From Distichodus sexfasciatus (taxonomy: Eukaryota > Chordata > Actinopteri > Characiformes > Distichodontidae), in NCBI GenBank assembly GCA_032718565.1, contig JAVGVS010000281.1:124001-188000 (forward strand): a stretch of DNA of 64,000 nt. Reading direction: 5' to 3'. The notes under the pieces are model-generated. The model made no database searches, was not told where the DNA came from, and saw only the letters and a list, made by a program, of their open reading frames with translations. The position numbers were made by a program, and so were the translations under genes. The stretch's first letter is position 1; each line of letters starts with the position of its first letter. This document shows, piece after piece, positions 24,966-36,512 of the stretch.

Positions 24966-25877
24966 CTGCAGAGGGGGGAATTAGATGACTGGAGCAGTCT
25001 GTAATTAAATGGCTATCTTTCGAATGAGAGAGCCGCTCTACATCAGAGGAAAGCCCAGACACCCCGAACCTGTGGGCAGATATTTCGTTTAATCCACACA
25101 CAGGAGACTCTATTCGCATGACATACTTCTCCGTCATAGGCACAGATCTAATATCTATCAAGGATTAGAGTCTTCTGCCATTTTTTACACAATCACATGC
25201 TTTCACTGAACTGAGTGCGAGGTAGCTAGCGGTTTGCAGTTTCACCGTGGTAAAGTTAAGAGACCACATGAGGCAAGCAGAATATTGCAGACTTGGCCTG
25301 CTAGAGGTTTTAATTGGTTCACGACACAGTGTTTGTCATGGAAATGCTGTATGAGAGTTTGCATGTTCACCTGATTTTGCTAATACACCTGGCTCAGATC
25401 ACAGTCTTTATTAGCTGAGTTTACTGTGGTTACAGGCTGAGTACGGGCTGAACTCCGAATAAGGTGTGCTTTAGTTTATTGTATACATTTTATTCTCTCT
25501 TCTTAGAAAAACATAGTGGTTGCAGCCCATGCAATTTAATACCATGAAAGTATATTTAAAACAGTAAGTGCTAAACAAACATGACAATCTGATTCATTTG
25601 TAGGCAGTTGTTTGTAGTTTTGGGAAAGTTGCTTTTAAACTGTGATTAAAGCTATTGGAAGGTATTTAGAGTTTATTCACTGCTACAAATCTCACCTTTT
25701 ATCTTCACTAAGGTGAACCTTAATTCTCCAACTCCATCTCAAGTACAGCTGCCAATGAATGTGATATATGATGCAATGAATGTGTGCTAAGCCTATTAAA
25801 TGACAATAAAATGCAGTAAAATTTAACACTAAAACACCTGGTAGTTGAAAATATCTATTGTTAAGAGGAAACATATT
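24966..25877. other. Unique sequence, nothing recognised
   Basis: 24980-25160 keeps somewhat raised GC next to the exon-like island. No second exon with matching splice sites was found. Confidence 0.45.
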
Positions 25878-25917
25878 TCTATCTATCTATCTATCTATCT
25901 ATCTATTCATCTATCTA

Positions 25918-25962
<45 letters not shown>
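25878..25962. repeat. (TATC)n tetranucleotide microsatellite
   Basis: About 20 TATC/CTAT units with two interruptions (a TTCA and a TATAT). Confidence 0.97.
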
Positions 25963-25963
<1 letters not shown>

Positions 25964-26914
25964 ACAGGTTAAGCAAAAACATGCAAAACAACAAAATACT
26001 TTGAACTGTACTGTCAACATTTAATGGAATATTAAATGTTTATGCGGTGTGTGTGAGTGAGTGTCTGTGTACGATTAAGAAAGAAAATGGGAGAGGTTTA
26101 GGAGAAAGAGAAAATCAGTACATTGTTTATTTCCTATCTATAAAAGTCGATTCCAATGCCATGGGCAAAGTCTGTACAAACTCTATAACTCTGGCAAATT
26201 GATCCATAAAGCCACTCGAATTCATTATAGCCATCGTTTCTGCTGCATAATGCCTCTGTCTCAGCGTCCTCAGCTTTTTGAACAGTTATTTCATCATAAA
26301 ACCTCTCATGACTATAAGCCATCATCACTCGCTATATTTTCATACAGAGCCACACAGGTTTGTGTTTGGCCTGAGATTTGCATGCAGCTATAGTAAACTG
26401 CTCTAAATCTGATAATCTAGGAGATTCTTTACCTGAAGTTACAAAACCTTAATAATAATGTTTACTTCTTAACCTGAAGCTACAAAACCTGTTGCAGAAC
26501 CAAGAAACTGTTGCTTTATTTAAAAAAGGGCAGTTGGGTTCCAAATGTTTTAATAACATACAGCAGCTTTCAAAAAATCTAGACACTGGCTGAATATATA
26601 TCTGCCTGGCTAAATATATATTTCTCTGTTACATTTTTATTCAACAGCTTATGCTAAAATGCAGGAAATCACTTATTTGAAAAATACACCGTGCTAATGT
26701 AAAGTGACTTTTCAAAACATGCTTCTTAAAATGCACCCAAAAATACAGTAGTTTTTAAAAGGTAGTAGTTATTACTGCAAACTACAAAATACTGTATTTT
26801 TTTGTCTTTTAATAAAATTATAAAATATAAAGAATAAATGGGAGAGCAGGAAATAATCTAAATTATAGATAGCACGCATTACTGTCCTGAAACAATAACC
26901 TACCATTATTACAG
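25963..26914. other. Unique AT-rich sequence
   Basis: A 64-codon minus frame at 26134-26328 sits in a moderately complex segment. I find no splice support. Two imperfect direct copies of AAGTTACAAAACCTT / AAGCTACAAAACCTG lie at 26437 and 26477. Confidence 0.45.
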
Positions 26915-26931
26915 ATAATAATAATAATAAT

Positions 26932-26998
<67 letters not shown>
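26915..26998. repeat. (ATA)n/(AAT)n trinucleotide microsatellite
   Basis: Two pure runs of AAT separated by one AATTAATA interruption, about 28 units in all. Confidence 0.97.
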
Positions 26999-26999
<1 letters not shown>

Positions 27000-27794
27000 T
27001 TTATTTTAAATTGTGGCATGGAATATAATTAAGACAAGTTGTGTTATAAAGTGTTTAATAAAGAAAGAGCACATCTAAAATAAAACAAATACAAGTAACT
27101 AGGATTATGAGAGATCAAAGAGATCATTTGATTAAGAATGATGGACAGCCGCCCTCATACTCCAACCTACAATAAGACAAGACTGAAAGGTCTGGAGAGA
27201 AGCTCTGGAGCGTGGTGTGGCCATGACATCCGTCAATGCCGTCAAACCAGTCTCTCCTGAAACAGGCAGCTGGTCAGTGCCATCCATCAGCCTCAAATCA
27301 ATTTCCCTCGCTGTCATCCAGAGGGAGACGTGGGGGAATCCGCCTCTAATGGAGGTCAGCAGACTGGAAGCTCCAGCGTGAAGGCCAGCAACTGTGGACT
27401 CGAGTCAGGGACAAGCTAGTGTGGAAAGTAGCAGCATCTGGACTGTCACACAATCTTTTGAATCCTGAGTGACAGACAACGCAGACCAGCCTCTGTAAAT
27501 GAGCAATAATGGATTTGGACTTACAAGCCATGGCTAAATCAGAAATAAACTGTGCACAAATTGTTGAAGGTAGAAGGTTACATTGTAAAATATAAATTAT
27601 AGGGAAACCTGATATACTGCAGATCATAAAGATTTAATGTCAGATATTCGCCAGTGTTTTGCTCCGGACCATCAGTCATTTCAGAACTTTTATATTACAG
27701 CATTTCAGTCTTGTAAACAGTTTGCATAAATTTTAGGTGTATTAGCAGTTTAGTAGTCATAGAAATAAGGTTTTTTATTGGTTTTTGTAATCAT
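26999..27794. other. Unique sequence with a GC-richer patch
   Basis: 27130-27420 is markedly less AT-rich and has no repeat signature. Short frames here lack splice sites. It may be a conserved noncoding block; not provable here. Confidence 0.4.
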
Positions 27795-28379
27795 TTAAAG
27801 ACCCAGTAATGTCAAAATAAAATGGCGTCTAAATTCATCATATCAAAGAAATTGTTGACTCTAATCACCTCAACAATTTTAAGTGAATATGAACATTGCT
27901 ACATAGATCAAATTAAGTCTCAAAAATGTGACAATACAGGTGGTATATGCTCGGATGCTGTATGTGCTTTGGCTCAAAGCGCTAAAGCATCGCCAACTAA
28001 AATGACAGAGGAACGCTGAAAAACGTGAGCATTGATAGATTAGAGCAGTTAGTTTGCTAACTTACATTTTACCATCCATTAAGCCACTGCTATAATTCAC
28101 ATCAAGCTCATACGGATTAGCTGCGTGTTCTCATGCATTTGTTAATTATTTGGAGTTCTTTACAACAGGTTAAACATGCACATTTCACATTTTACAGTTT
28201 ATGACCAACATAAAATAGGTAAACTTACACTTGGTGAGGGAGTGGAGATATTAGGACTTAGCATATGGCAGACTCTCTTAGCAAACTTCCCCAGACTAGG
28301 AGGCAGGCTACTGACGCTATGCAGGTAGGCAGGGCCAGTGCAGTAGATCTGGGCAGAACAATGCTAAACATATTGCATA

Positions 28380-30010
28380 AACATTGAGGGCAAATTATTA
28401 GCCCCCCTTATGAAATTAGACAACACTCTTGATTTCAACAACTTGTTCAATAACAAGTGTTTGTTATTTTGGAAAGAAATACACTATAAAAAACAATGTC
28501 CACTAAGTTTAATTAGGATATTTTATTGATACACCGAGTTGAAACAAGAAATGGCAAAAATGAGACATCCAAAATTATTAGCCCCCTGGCCATTAATAGT
28601 CAATAGTGTACCCTTTCTGAGCCACAACTGGCAACAATCTCTTAGAGTAGTTCTTTACTAGGTTGGCACAGGTCTCCTGAGGGATTTTGGCCCATTCTTC
28701 CATTGCAAATTGTTCTAGCTGGTCCAAACTGCATGGTTTCTGAGCATGGACATTCACTTTGAGCAACCGCCACAGATTCTCAATAGGATTGAGGTCTGGG
28801 CCCTGTGCGGGCCACTCCAGGATCTTGGTTTTGGTGTCTTTGAGGAACTGTTGGACTAATTTTGATGTATGCTTTGGGTCATTGTCTTGTGGGAAGACCC
28901 AGCGACGACCTAAGCCTAGATTATGAGCAGATTTCTGCATATTCTCCCTCAAAATGTCAACATAATTTTCTTTTTTCATGATGCCATGCACCCAAAAAAG
29001 GCTCCCTGTGCCTGAGGCTTCAAAACAGCCCCATAGCATGATGCACCCACCACCATGTTTAACTGTGGGAACTGTGTTTCTAGGGTTGAAGGCCTCTCCC
29101 TTTCTTCGCCAAACATAAGCAACATCCATGTGCCCAAACAGTTCTAGTTTAGTCTCATCAGACCAAAGCACAGACTTCCAAAACTCATCTTTACCTTTCA
29201 AATGTTCACCAGCAAACCTCAGTCGGGCTCTGATGTGCCGCTCTTTGAGTAAAGGGGTTCTTCTGGGCTGATGGCCCTGAAGCCCACCACGATGAAGAGC
29301 CCTCACAACTGTGTTCCTCGAAACATCGACTCCAGAAGAGGCCACGTCAGCAACAATCATCTTGGCAGATGTCCGGGGCTCCTTGCTGACATCTCTGACT
29401 ATTTTCCTCTGCAGAGTTCTTGAAATCTTGCGCTTACGGCCACGGCCAGGTTTGTTTCTTACAGAATCTGTCTCCTTGTACTTGGCAATGATGCAACATA
29501 CAGCAGTTCTAGACACTGTGAATCGCTTGGAAATGGCAGTGTAGCCTTCCTCCTTATCATGAGCCTCTACTATCTTCTTTCTGAACTCCAGACTGATTTC
29601 CTTTGTCTCTGGCATGGTGAGTAACAGTAGTCCCTCTCATGCGTTCAAATGCCCTGTTCCTTGGAGTCTTTTTATGCTGATTGAATGTTATTAATAAGCC
29701 AATTGACTGCAGGTGTTGTTAGGAAGACAATTGACTGCACAGGTGTGGTTTTAAAGCTTAAATTACTGTAGGTGTGTTTTGAAAGCAAACATTCACATGG
29801 GACTAATATTTTTGACTACCCATTTTTTACTATATTTGATATAAAGCAAGTCAAAAAATGTATTTTATATTACAAAATGTACCAAAAGCTACTAAATAGC
29901 ACTGGTAAATGTTTGATTATATCAAGTTTTATCAATGCTGCAAACATTGGGAAGAAGTTTAGGAAAATGTTCCATAATTCCTGGGGGACTAATAATTTTG
30001 CCCACAACTG
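28380..30010 (-). mobile_element. Tc1-like transposon of Sleeping Beauty (IR/DR) organisation, apparently intact
   Basis: Bounded by TA at 28378-28379 and 30011-30012. Each terminus holds two direct repeats of a motif around AAATTATTAGYCCCC: outer copies at about 28389-28412 and 29978-30008, inner copies at 28566-28589 and 29796-29823, giving inverted termini of about 210 bp. The right outer end is CAGTTGTGGGCAAAATTATT on the minus strand, and the left outer end differs at a few positions. One full transposase gene lies between them. This is the paired-repeat (IR/DR) design known from fish Tc1 elements. Confidence 0.9.
28593..29615 (-). CDS. Tc1-like transposase, 340 aa, full length and open
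   Basis: Catalyses cut-and-paste transposition at TA sites, acting in the nucleus on its own inverted ends. Residues about 10-47 form the first helix-turn-helix of the paired-like DNA-binding region. A basic GRGRKRK stretch at 57-63 corresponds to the AT-hook/nuclear-localisation area. The second helix-turn-helix follows to about residue 115. The catalytic triad is complete: D153 in WSDETK, D244 in QDNDPKH and E279 in NPIENLW, 34 residues apart (DD34E). The glycine-rich box KHGGGCIMLWGCF lies at 187-199. Length and residue numbers equal those of the Sleeping Beauty class. The ATG at 29615 precedes the conserved start, and the stop lies three bases from the inner direct repeat. No frameshift or internal stop is present, so activity is plausible. 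This is the only intact long protein gene in the window. Confidence 0.95.
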   Translation of the reverse strand: MPETKEISLEFRKKIVEAHDKEEGYTAISKRFTVSRTAVCCIIAKYKETDSVRNKPGRGRKRKISRTLQRKIVRDVSKEPRTSAKMIVADVASSGVDVSRNTVVRALHRGGLQGHQPRRTPLLKERHIRARLRFAGEHLKGKDEFWKSVLWSDETKLELFGHMDVAYVWRRKGEAFNPRNTVPTVKHGGGCIMLWGCFEASGTGSLFWVHGIMKKENYVDILRENMQKSAHNLGLGRRWVFPQDNDPKHTSKLVQQFLKDTKTKILEWPAQGPDLNPIENLWRLLKVNVHAQKPCSLDQLEQFAMEEWAKIPQETCANLVKNYSKRLLPVVAQKGYTIDY

Positions 30011-30323
30011 TACCCTCTATACATAGGCAGGCTGCATTTTAGTCCCTACTTAGACCTACAGTGAAAAGCTGTGAAAAACTGTTAAACTGCATAACTCCAC
30101 AATGTCGTAAAACTGAATTCAGGGGTTTTCCATATCTTTTCAGACTATGGACGGTTTTCACCTTACTGGGTCTTTAATGAGGATATAGCATGAAATTGAA
30201 CACTTTCTTCCATTTAAATGTTTAACTAGATTATGAACTACTATAACAACAACCAAAACTACTTCTTACTACTATTAGTTCCACTGCTATTATATTTAAG
30301 TGTATTAGATTATTATATTTCTT

Positions 30324-30492
30324 GGGCAGCACGGTGGCGCAGTGATTAGCACTGCCGCCTCACAGTAAGAAAGTCCTGGGTTCGAGCAGTGTGTTGGCAC
30401 CTGCGCAGGGTTGTTCCCTGCCTTGTGCCCGTAAGTTCCAGTGGTGCCCCCATGATCCCAGTTGGGATTGAGCGGTTTGGATAATAAATGAA
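30324..30492 (+). repeat. tRNA-derived SINE, family B, internally deleted, with 13-bp target duplication
   Basis: Head GGGCAGCACGGTGGCGCAG, A-box-like TGATTAGCACTGCC, B box GGGTTCGAGC, then a jump directly to GTGTGTTGGCACCTGC, losing about 150 bases of the body. Perfect TATTATATTTCTT duplication at 30311-30323 and 30493-30505. Confidence 0.9.
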
Positions 30493-30505
30493 TATTATAT
30501 TTCTT

Positions 30506-31902
30506 TACTTTTACATTTAGCAGACACTCTTATCCAGATTAATGTACAATGGTGATTTAGTTTTCTCAAGTCTGTAAAGCAATATCTGTTGTTAACTTCT
30601 CATTTCTCAATGCTATCTATCTTAGGATCATTCAGGGCACATTTCACTACATGTTGTACTTGTTTATAAATGTGACAAGTACAGAATCTTAAATCTTGGT
30701 CTAGTGGATACACTAAACATTTGAAAAGTGTAGCCAGTATGGAAATCATTTCCTAACATGATACAGCTGCCATGCTGGCTCACCTTTTTAAACTTTCAGA
30801 ACCTTTAATTCTACCCAGGGGCCATGATAAAGGTTTGGCAGGTAAAAAGCAGCAAAGCCATTACTAGCGCATAATGCCACCTGCCAAAATGTACTCCCAG
30901 GCGCTCTAATTATCCCCATTTGTTTTAGGGCTTGGATGGTGATTTAATGAGAAATGCCAGAAGAGACACATTACCAGCCTCCTAATTACAAACAGATACA
31001 CATATTTAATAAACCCACGTTACTAGCGCCAGCCCTCACCTGTTAGGACGTCTTACACTTCCCTCCCCTTCGTCCTTCATGGGTGCAAACGGGGTGTAGT
31101 TACCTCCATTCCTGCAAATGGGAGTGTAGTTACAGGACACACTGTATGCATCGTACATCTAATCTAAGTATTGACATGACAGATGACAGCTAGTACAAGG
31201 CATGATTTTGTCTATTTTGTCACACCATTAGCTGTGAGTTTGCACAAAACCATGAAAATTGGATTCAATGCAGTGAACCCCATAAATAAATCAGTTTTGG
31301 AAAGATATGTCTTCAACTTTGTGAGCGGTCAAGCCAGCATTCTCAAGCATTTCTGGGTAATAAAAAAAAAACCTGGTGGTGCATCAATTACTCTCTACAA
31401 AGCCTCCATTGTTGAGAAGAGATGTTCTCAGTTTGTTCTCATATTGGATATCTAATCTATTAATATTGACAGTAACAACTTGCCCTGACCAGTTAAAGAG
31501 ATCTCAGAATTTTGTTCTTTTGTTAAGGTTCCTCACACTAGAGCCAAATTTACCTGTGGATTAGTGTTGTGTCCAAATTGCCTTATATTCCTCAGTCACA
31601 GCAGTTAAGTGCTTGCATCAACTCAGTGTGCCAATGTTAAAATGTCAATAACTCTGGTTCTTCTCCAAAATTACATTATAGTCAGACATTTCATAGAAAC
31701 AAATACATTTTCATTTTCATATTCTCAGGGCATTTTAATAGTGTTGCTGTTACAAATCTGCTTGAAGCGCCAAACCTAAATATTACCTAAAATACCTAAG
31801 TATTTTGAATGAAGTGGGATGAATTTAACCCATACCAAAGTTCAGTCCAAGCCTACATCTTTGTTGGGTCTTATTGGCTTCAATGGGAGTTGAACTCTAG
31901 GG
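30506..31902. other. Unique sequence with a SINE tail at its start
   Basis: 30513-30545 contains ATTTAGCAGACACTCTTATC, the family D SINE tail on the minus strand. 30840-31030 is less AT-rich with CTAATTACAAACAG and CTCTAATTATCC words. No gene supported. Confidence 0.45.
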
Positions 31903-32227
31903 GCCACACACTACGATAACGTGACCAGCACGAGGACCCGGAAGGAGTCGGCATGGTCGGAAGTATAAATAGAGGCTTTTTCTTGCAGCTCACTGCTCTG
32001 TCATTGAATCAACCTGGCCCAATTCTGATTCACTTTGGCATCAACTGTGAGTAGTCCAGTTATTTGGTTAATTTCTTTGATTGAGTGTGTGTCCTTAGAA
32101 CGCGGATTCCGGTGGGATTATTTACTCTATCGTGTTAGAGAGTTCTTAGATCAACTTGCGTGGTTCGCCTACCTCTTTGCGTTCTATTTCGCGTTTGGGT
32201 TAACCATTCACACTACACAGGCTAACA
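31903..32227 (+). mobile_element. Solo LTR related to the gypsy element at 38925-42586
   Basis: Shares long ordered blocks with the 3' LTR at 42258-42586: GGCATCAACTGTGAGTA, CTCCAGTTATT/GTCCAGTTATT, GAACGCGGATT, GTTAGAGAGTTCTTA-type and ACTACACAGGCTAACA. It also has a TATAAAT box at 31964. Its length (about 325 bp) matches that LTR (329 bp). The upstream half is diverged and no target duplication is visible, so it is an old copy. It starts near CCACACACTAC rather than a clear TG. Confidence 0.7.
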
Positions 32228-33106
32228 GCTAATGGCTAGCATTTTGCCACATCCTAAGCAGATCACTGACATAGTCTAGCTTTGACTTTGAATGGTAAGT
32301 CATCAAGTCATCACTACAAAGGCTTAGATGATACACACTATAATTGGTTTTCGTTCTGATTTAGAGCAAACAGCTCTCTCACTCACGCCATCTGTTTCCA
32401 CAGTTCCATTGGAATCCAAATCAGAGTCCAACATTGGAATCCAAACCTCATCCAGGTGGACATACACATCTCAGTTTCCTTGCTGTGTATAGCCTCAAAC
32501 CTACACTAATTTGGACTGTCATTGTGAAGACACCCTTAGTAAAAATGTTGATAAGAATCAAGGAATGCATAAAAATCATGGTTAAATCTCTTGTTAAACC
32601 ATGGTTAAATTGCTTAAAGCGAGTCTGTGGTGAAAAGCAGAAAGGCAAGGACAAAATGCAGCAGACTGTAACCTTGGGTCGCCTCTGCAGCCTAAAGCTT
32701 ATTAGAGGCTCACCTCGAAATTGTAATTTGAAATGTAGCACTTCAAGCATGGGAAAGATAATGAAAAACTGACTTTTGGCTGTACTGCACTCAACCTTTT
32801 AAACTTAAGGTACTTAGATTATGATAAGCATTCAGGCACAAATTTCTCATCTCCCGCAAGAGATCATTTGTAAGTCAAGAAGAAAATTCATTTCCAAACT
32901 TGAGGCTCACCTGACATTTACGAACCAACTTATATTTGGTCAAGACATGCACACACAGATGCACACATACACACACACACATTTTTCAATAACTTACAGA
33001 GTCCTCCAAACCTAAAGCTGACCCTAATCATTATGTAGTTCTTAACATAAAATTACATAGTCATAATCTAACCTTAAACATAAATTTGACAATGAAAACA
33101 ATGAAA
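32228..33106. other. Unique sequence, nothing recognised
   Basis: A 112-codon plus frame at 32434-32772 is not protein-like. A short CA run lies at 32948-32981. Confidence 0.5.
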
Positions 33107-33443
33107 CCTCAGTGGTTAGCGTTGCCGCCTCACAGCGAGAAGGTCCTGCGTTCGATCTGCAGGTTGGCCGCAGGGCCTTACTGTGTGGAGTTTGCATGAT
33201 CTCTCTGTGTTGGCATGGGTTTTCTCCGGGTGCTCTGGCTTCCTCCCACAGTCCAAAAGAATGCAAAGAAGGTTGATTGGCGACTCGAAATTGGCCCTGT
33301 AAGTTGTGCATGGGAGTATGATTGTGTGACTGTGTGTGAACTACGGTGTGTTGGCACCTGCCTAGAATTGCCTGGAATAGGCTTTGATAACCCCACGACC
33401 CCAGTTGGAATTAAGCAGTTCAGATAATGAATAAATAAATTAA
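33107..33443 (+). repeat. tRNA-derived SINE, family B, 5'-trimmed
   Basis: Starts inside the head at CCTCAGTGGTTAGCG. B box GCGTTCGATCTGC, then the standard body and GAATAAATAAAT tail. The leading GGGCGGCACGG is missing. Confidence 0.88.
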
Positions 33444-34890
33444 TGAACTATGAAATCAGTATGCAGACACATTCAAAATACTTCAGGTTTCTTGTTGCAA
33501 ATGTATTAAACGTTAATATTTTACTCTAAAATGTAATTGAATATTTAGTTAATCTTAAAGCCAATGAAGTATCTTTGTGTTTTGAAATATTGACTGTATT
33601 TACACTTTAACTAACACCATAAAATATGAGCTTTCCTGAGAATAGATCCTGAAGATTGAAGCTTATTTTTAACTGCTGCTGTATGCCGCTTCTGGTCCAG
33701 TTAAGGTGGTGACTGTTGTTAAAGCTTTTCAAAGTGATTTTTTCTTTTTTAAAGGATTTCTTTTTTTCTTGCAGAAAGAGCCTCTGGTTAAGACACTGAA
33801 GACACTAGCTTAGATTGCTGCTGGCAGCTCTGTTGAAGGAGAGACGTCCTTGAGAAGGAGATGTCTTTGCTTTAAGCGCTTGATTTATGAGGTGAAATTT
33901 GGCAATGACAGTTTGCTTTGGAGTAAGACGCTGTGCTAAGAACAAATGCAATCAGCAAGTCAAGTTTCAATTTACTGCTCAGACTGAAGGTACAATTAGA
34001 TACATTCTGTGTGCTGAGTGGGTCTTACTATGTGATTTTCACAGTGTGAATGGTCTTAATGTGAACTGTGATGGGGCATGGATGTTCTAGGATTTTTTCC
34101 CCGAACTCTTCATTTCCTGGAAAACATGTCCTCTCCTCCTCAGTGTCTGTGTTAATCTGTTGCTTAACTTTATGCTATCATGTGTTTTCGTGCCAATTTT
34201 GAGTCATATCAACATTTTGAAACTATAACAAATACCAATTTATTTTTGGCTAAAAAAACAGAACGGAAAAAGGTAAGACTGGAAAAAAAAATCTAAAAAG
34301 CTGAATTGGCTCTGTGTGCAAATTCCACTTTCAGGGGCATGACCTTACTCCTTCCCATTCAGGCTCACTTTCAGACTGATCTCACCTGTTTTCTTTTATC
34401 CACAGGGAGTTTTGTCCATGTAAAACTGCACTGACTGCTTCTTTGCTCTCTTTTTGATCTTTGCTAGTAATTTTTGATTATCTGATTTTAGGCCTCTAAT
34501 ATTCTCTTACTGCTGAATGTTTTTTTTTTTGGACTCCTAAAGCTTTTTTGCCTTTGCATATAACACGGTTGGTTTCCTCCACTATGTCCAGAATTTCGTT
34601 AGAGGAAAGGATATATATTCAGGGAAAGAAAAAAGTGTTTCTAATATAACACATTTGCTATAACTGTCACTTGATGGTGCAAACATCACCCACTAAGATT
34701 TATTTTACAAAGTTTTTAAACGGGAAATAATCTTCACTTTCCGAACAAACTTGCATAGTCATTTGCTAAGTCTTTCTCTGCTGAGTAGCCAATTTAAACA
34801 GCCTGAACAGGTGGGACAGGTCAGACTGTGTGATCTACAGTTCAGGAGAGTTCAAGTTAGTTTTTTATCCGTCAAAGGGGCGATCTCAGA
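33444..34890. other. Unique sequence, nothing firm
   Basis: An acceptor-like TTTTTTTCTTGCAG ends at about 33775, but the sequence after it meets stops in all useful frames. No repeat recognised. Confidence 0.45.
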
Positions 34891-34930
34891 GACGTCATTT
34901 TTGTTAATGAATGTTGAAAAGCCTTATAAA
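34891..34930 (+). promoter_or_regulatory. CRE-like site followed by TATA box (promoter-like pair)
   Basis: GACGTCAT at 34891-34898 is a CREB/ATF-type site. TTATAAAGG with TATAAA at 34925-34930 follows about 27 bases on, and the next ~200 bases (34960-35130) rise in GC and CpG. No reading frame or splice donor downstream confirms a gene. It could equally be a decayed LTR promoter. Confidence 0.22.
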
Positions 34931-35879
34931 GGCGGCACTGGTTCCCTCCTAAGGGAAGTGCCAGAAAAGAAAGAATTTAATTCCATTAACGAGCGAATGG
35001 AGCAGGGTCGACCGTCTCGCCATCGGGAGCCATCAAGGAACGAGGGACTGTCATATGTGAAGCTCATTGTCACCGGCTAGTCGCACGGGCCACTCGACTT
35101 AAACTCCGCGGGCCATTACCCCAGTCAATCAAAAGTTCAGCTTCTACAAATGATCTTATATACCCCAAGGACAGATTCGGTAACCTTTAAACTCGGATTT
35201 CACACCAAGGCCTAATGTGTTATATACATACTGACAGAGGGTAACCAGCCACGTATCTCTAGAGACAGAGAAGACAGAATAATTAAACACAAGTAGAAAC
35301 AAACTCTCTGGAAGTGTCACGGCTGTTCTCTTTCAGCAGCATGCTAACTCTCACTGCTGCTCAGCTTCAGAAGAACTGCGGTAGTTTCTCTATATTTCTT
35401 ACCCTAATGTCAAATCCCCACCCGGCATTGCCAAATACTTGGCAGGTTTATTCAGTAGTGGCACTTGATAAAGCTAAGATTCTCTCCCTCATGCTGTGAA
35501 ATAACTCAAGTGAAAATGAAAATTCACAGAGCTTGGTGGGATAGACAATCTCAGAGAGTGATTTCTCTAGTCTGCGCTTGTGGACAGTTTGTCTAGGGGA
35601 GCAGCTGGAAGGAGTTTAAAGGGGACATGAAATCCTCCTTGTGTTTACTAGATGTTCTTGAAGTGTCTGTTACTGAAGACAATAATAGTTGATGTTAGTC
35701 AAATGGAGATTTGAGGCTTTTTCAGCTATTTACATCTTCGACTACTAGTAAAAATAAGTAAAAATATGTAGCATTTATAAAGGACATTTTTAAAAAGTTT
35801 TGCCAAAGCTTAACTGTTCCAAAGAGGTATATACGAAAACAGTAAAATATAAAAGTATTAATGAAAATCAAAAGCAGTG
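34931..35879. other. Gene-free sequence, CpG-richer at its start
   Basis: 34960-35130 contains GGTCGACCGTCTCGCC-type CpG-rich text, possibly retroelement-derived. The rest is unique. No gene supported. Confidence 0.4.
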
Positions 35880-36245
35880 TAAGGCCTCATCACAGAGCCA
35901 GGGAAGAGTCTCCCTCACCTGAAGGACTGCACAATCTAGACTTCAGTTCTGGACTTTCACATCAACTCCTGATTACCAATATCAAGCACAACTGAGTTCT
36001 AGTCAACCATGCCCACAACTACCTGTATATAAAGACCATTCTTTCCCTATATTCTTTGTGAAGCATTGTCGTGCCTAGCACTGGGTAGTGAGTATTTTTC
36101 CATGTTTGCCTGCCTGTTTTTTTGACACTCGCTTTGCATTTTTGGATTACTTTTCTGTCTCTTGTGGTTTTGCTTTGGTTGCCCTGCAGACTGACTATTT
36201 TGGTATTGACCAAAGCTTGAATAAAGACAACTAGTTCTACCTCTC
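35880..36245 (+). repeat. LTR-like dispersed repeat, copy 2 of 4
   Basis: Shares GAAGAGTCTCCCTCACCTG, AAGCATTGTCGTGCC, GTTTGCCTGCCTG and GCATTTTTGGATTACTTTTC with the other copies. Has a TATATAAAG box at about 36025 and ends with a GAATAAAGAC poly(A)-like word. The TATA and poly(A) signals in this order support an LTR-type unit. Confidence 0.42.
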
Positions 36246-36431
36246 AACTTCTGTGTATATGGCTCGGTTCCTCGGACTCTGCGCTTGCTTTCACCAGATA
36301 ATCTTTAAAAGCAGCAAGAGCAAGAGGACCAGATGTACTCCGAACTACTGGGTGTTTTACAGACCAATGATAAATAAGGTGACACTATTGTTTTAAACAC
36401 ACTCACAAAAATCTAAAATATTACATTTCAG

Positions 36432-36512
36432 CTTTCTAAGTGAGTAATTATTTGTCATTGTGAACACACCACAGCACAGCACAGTACATAGTGCAGCACA
36501 ACGACATGTGAA
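36432..36512 (-). repeat. tRNA-derived SINE, family A, copy 6 (3' tail only)
   Basis: ATTATTTGTCATTGTGAACA followed by CACCACAGCACAGCAC and CAACGACATGTGA is the family tail in reverse. Confidence 0.7.

Larger units (their letters stand above)
27795..30177. mobile_element. Inverted-repeat DNA element interrupted by a Tc1 transposon
   Basis: TTAAAGACCCAGTAA at 27795-27809 is matched by its exact reverse complement at 30163-30177, with weaker similarity continuing inward (TGTCAAAA versus GGTGAAAA). Without the Tc1 insert the element would be about 750 bp. It has no coding capacity I can see, so it is likely non-autonomous. Target duplication was not clear, which leaves the class (hAT-like or other) open. 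Confidence 0.55.

Noticed and set aside
33760..33900. Acceptor-like TTTTTTTCTTGCAG with following exon
   Set aside because: Stops occur soon in the usable frames and no donor follows.
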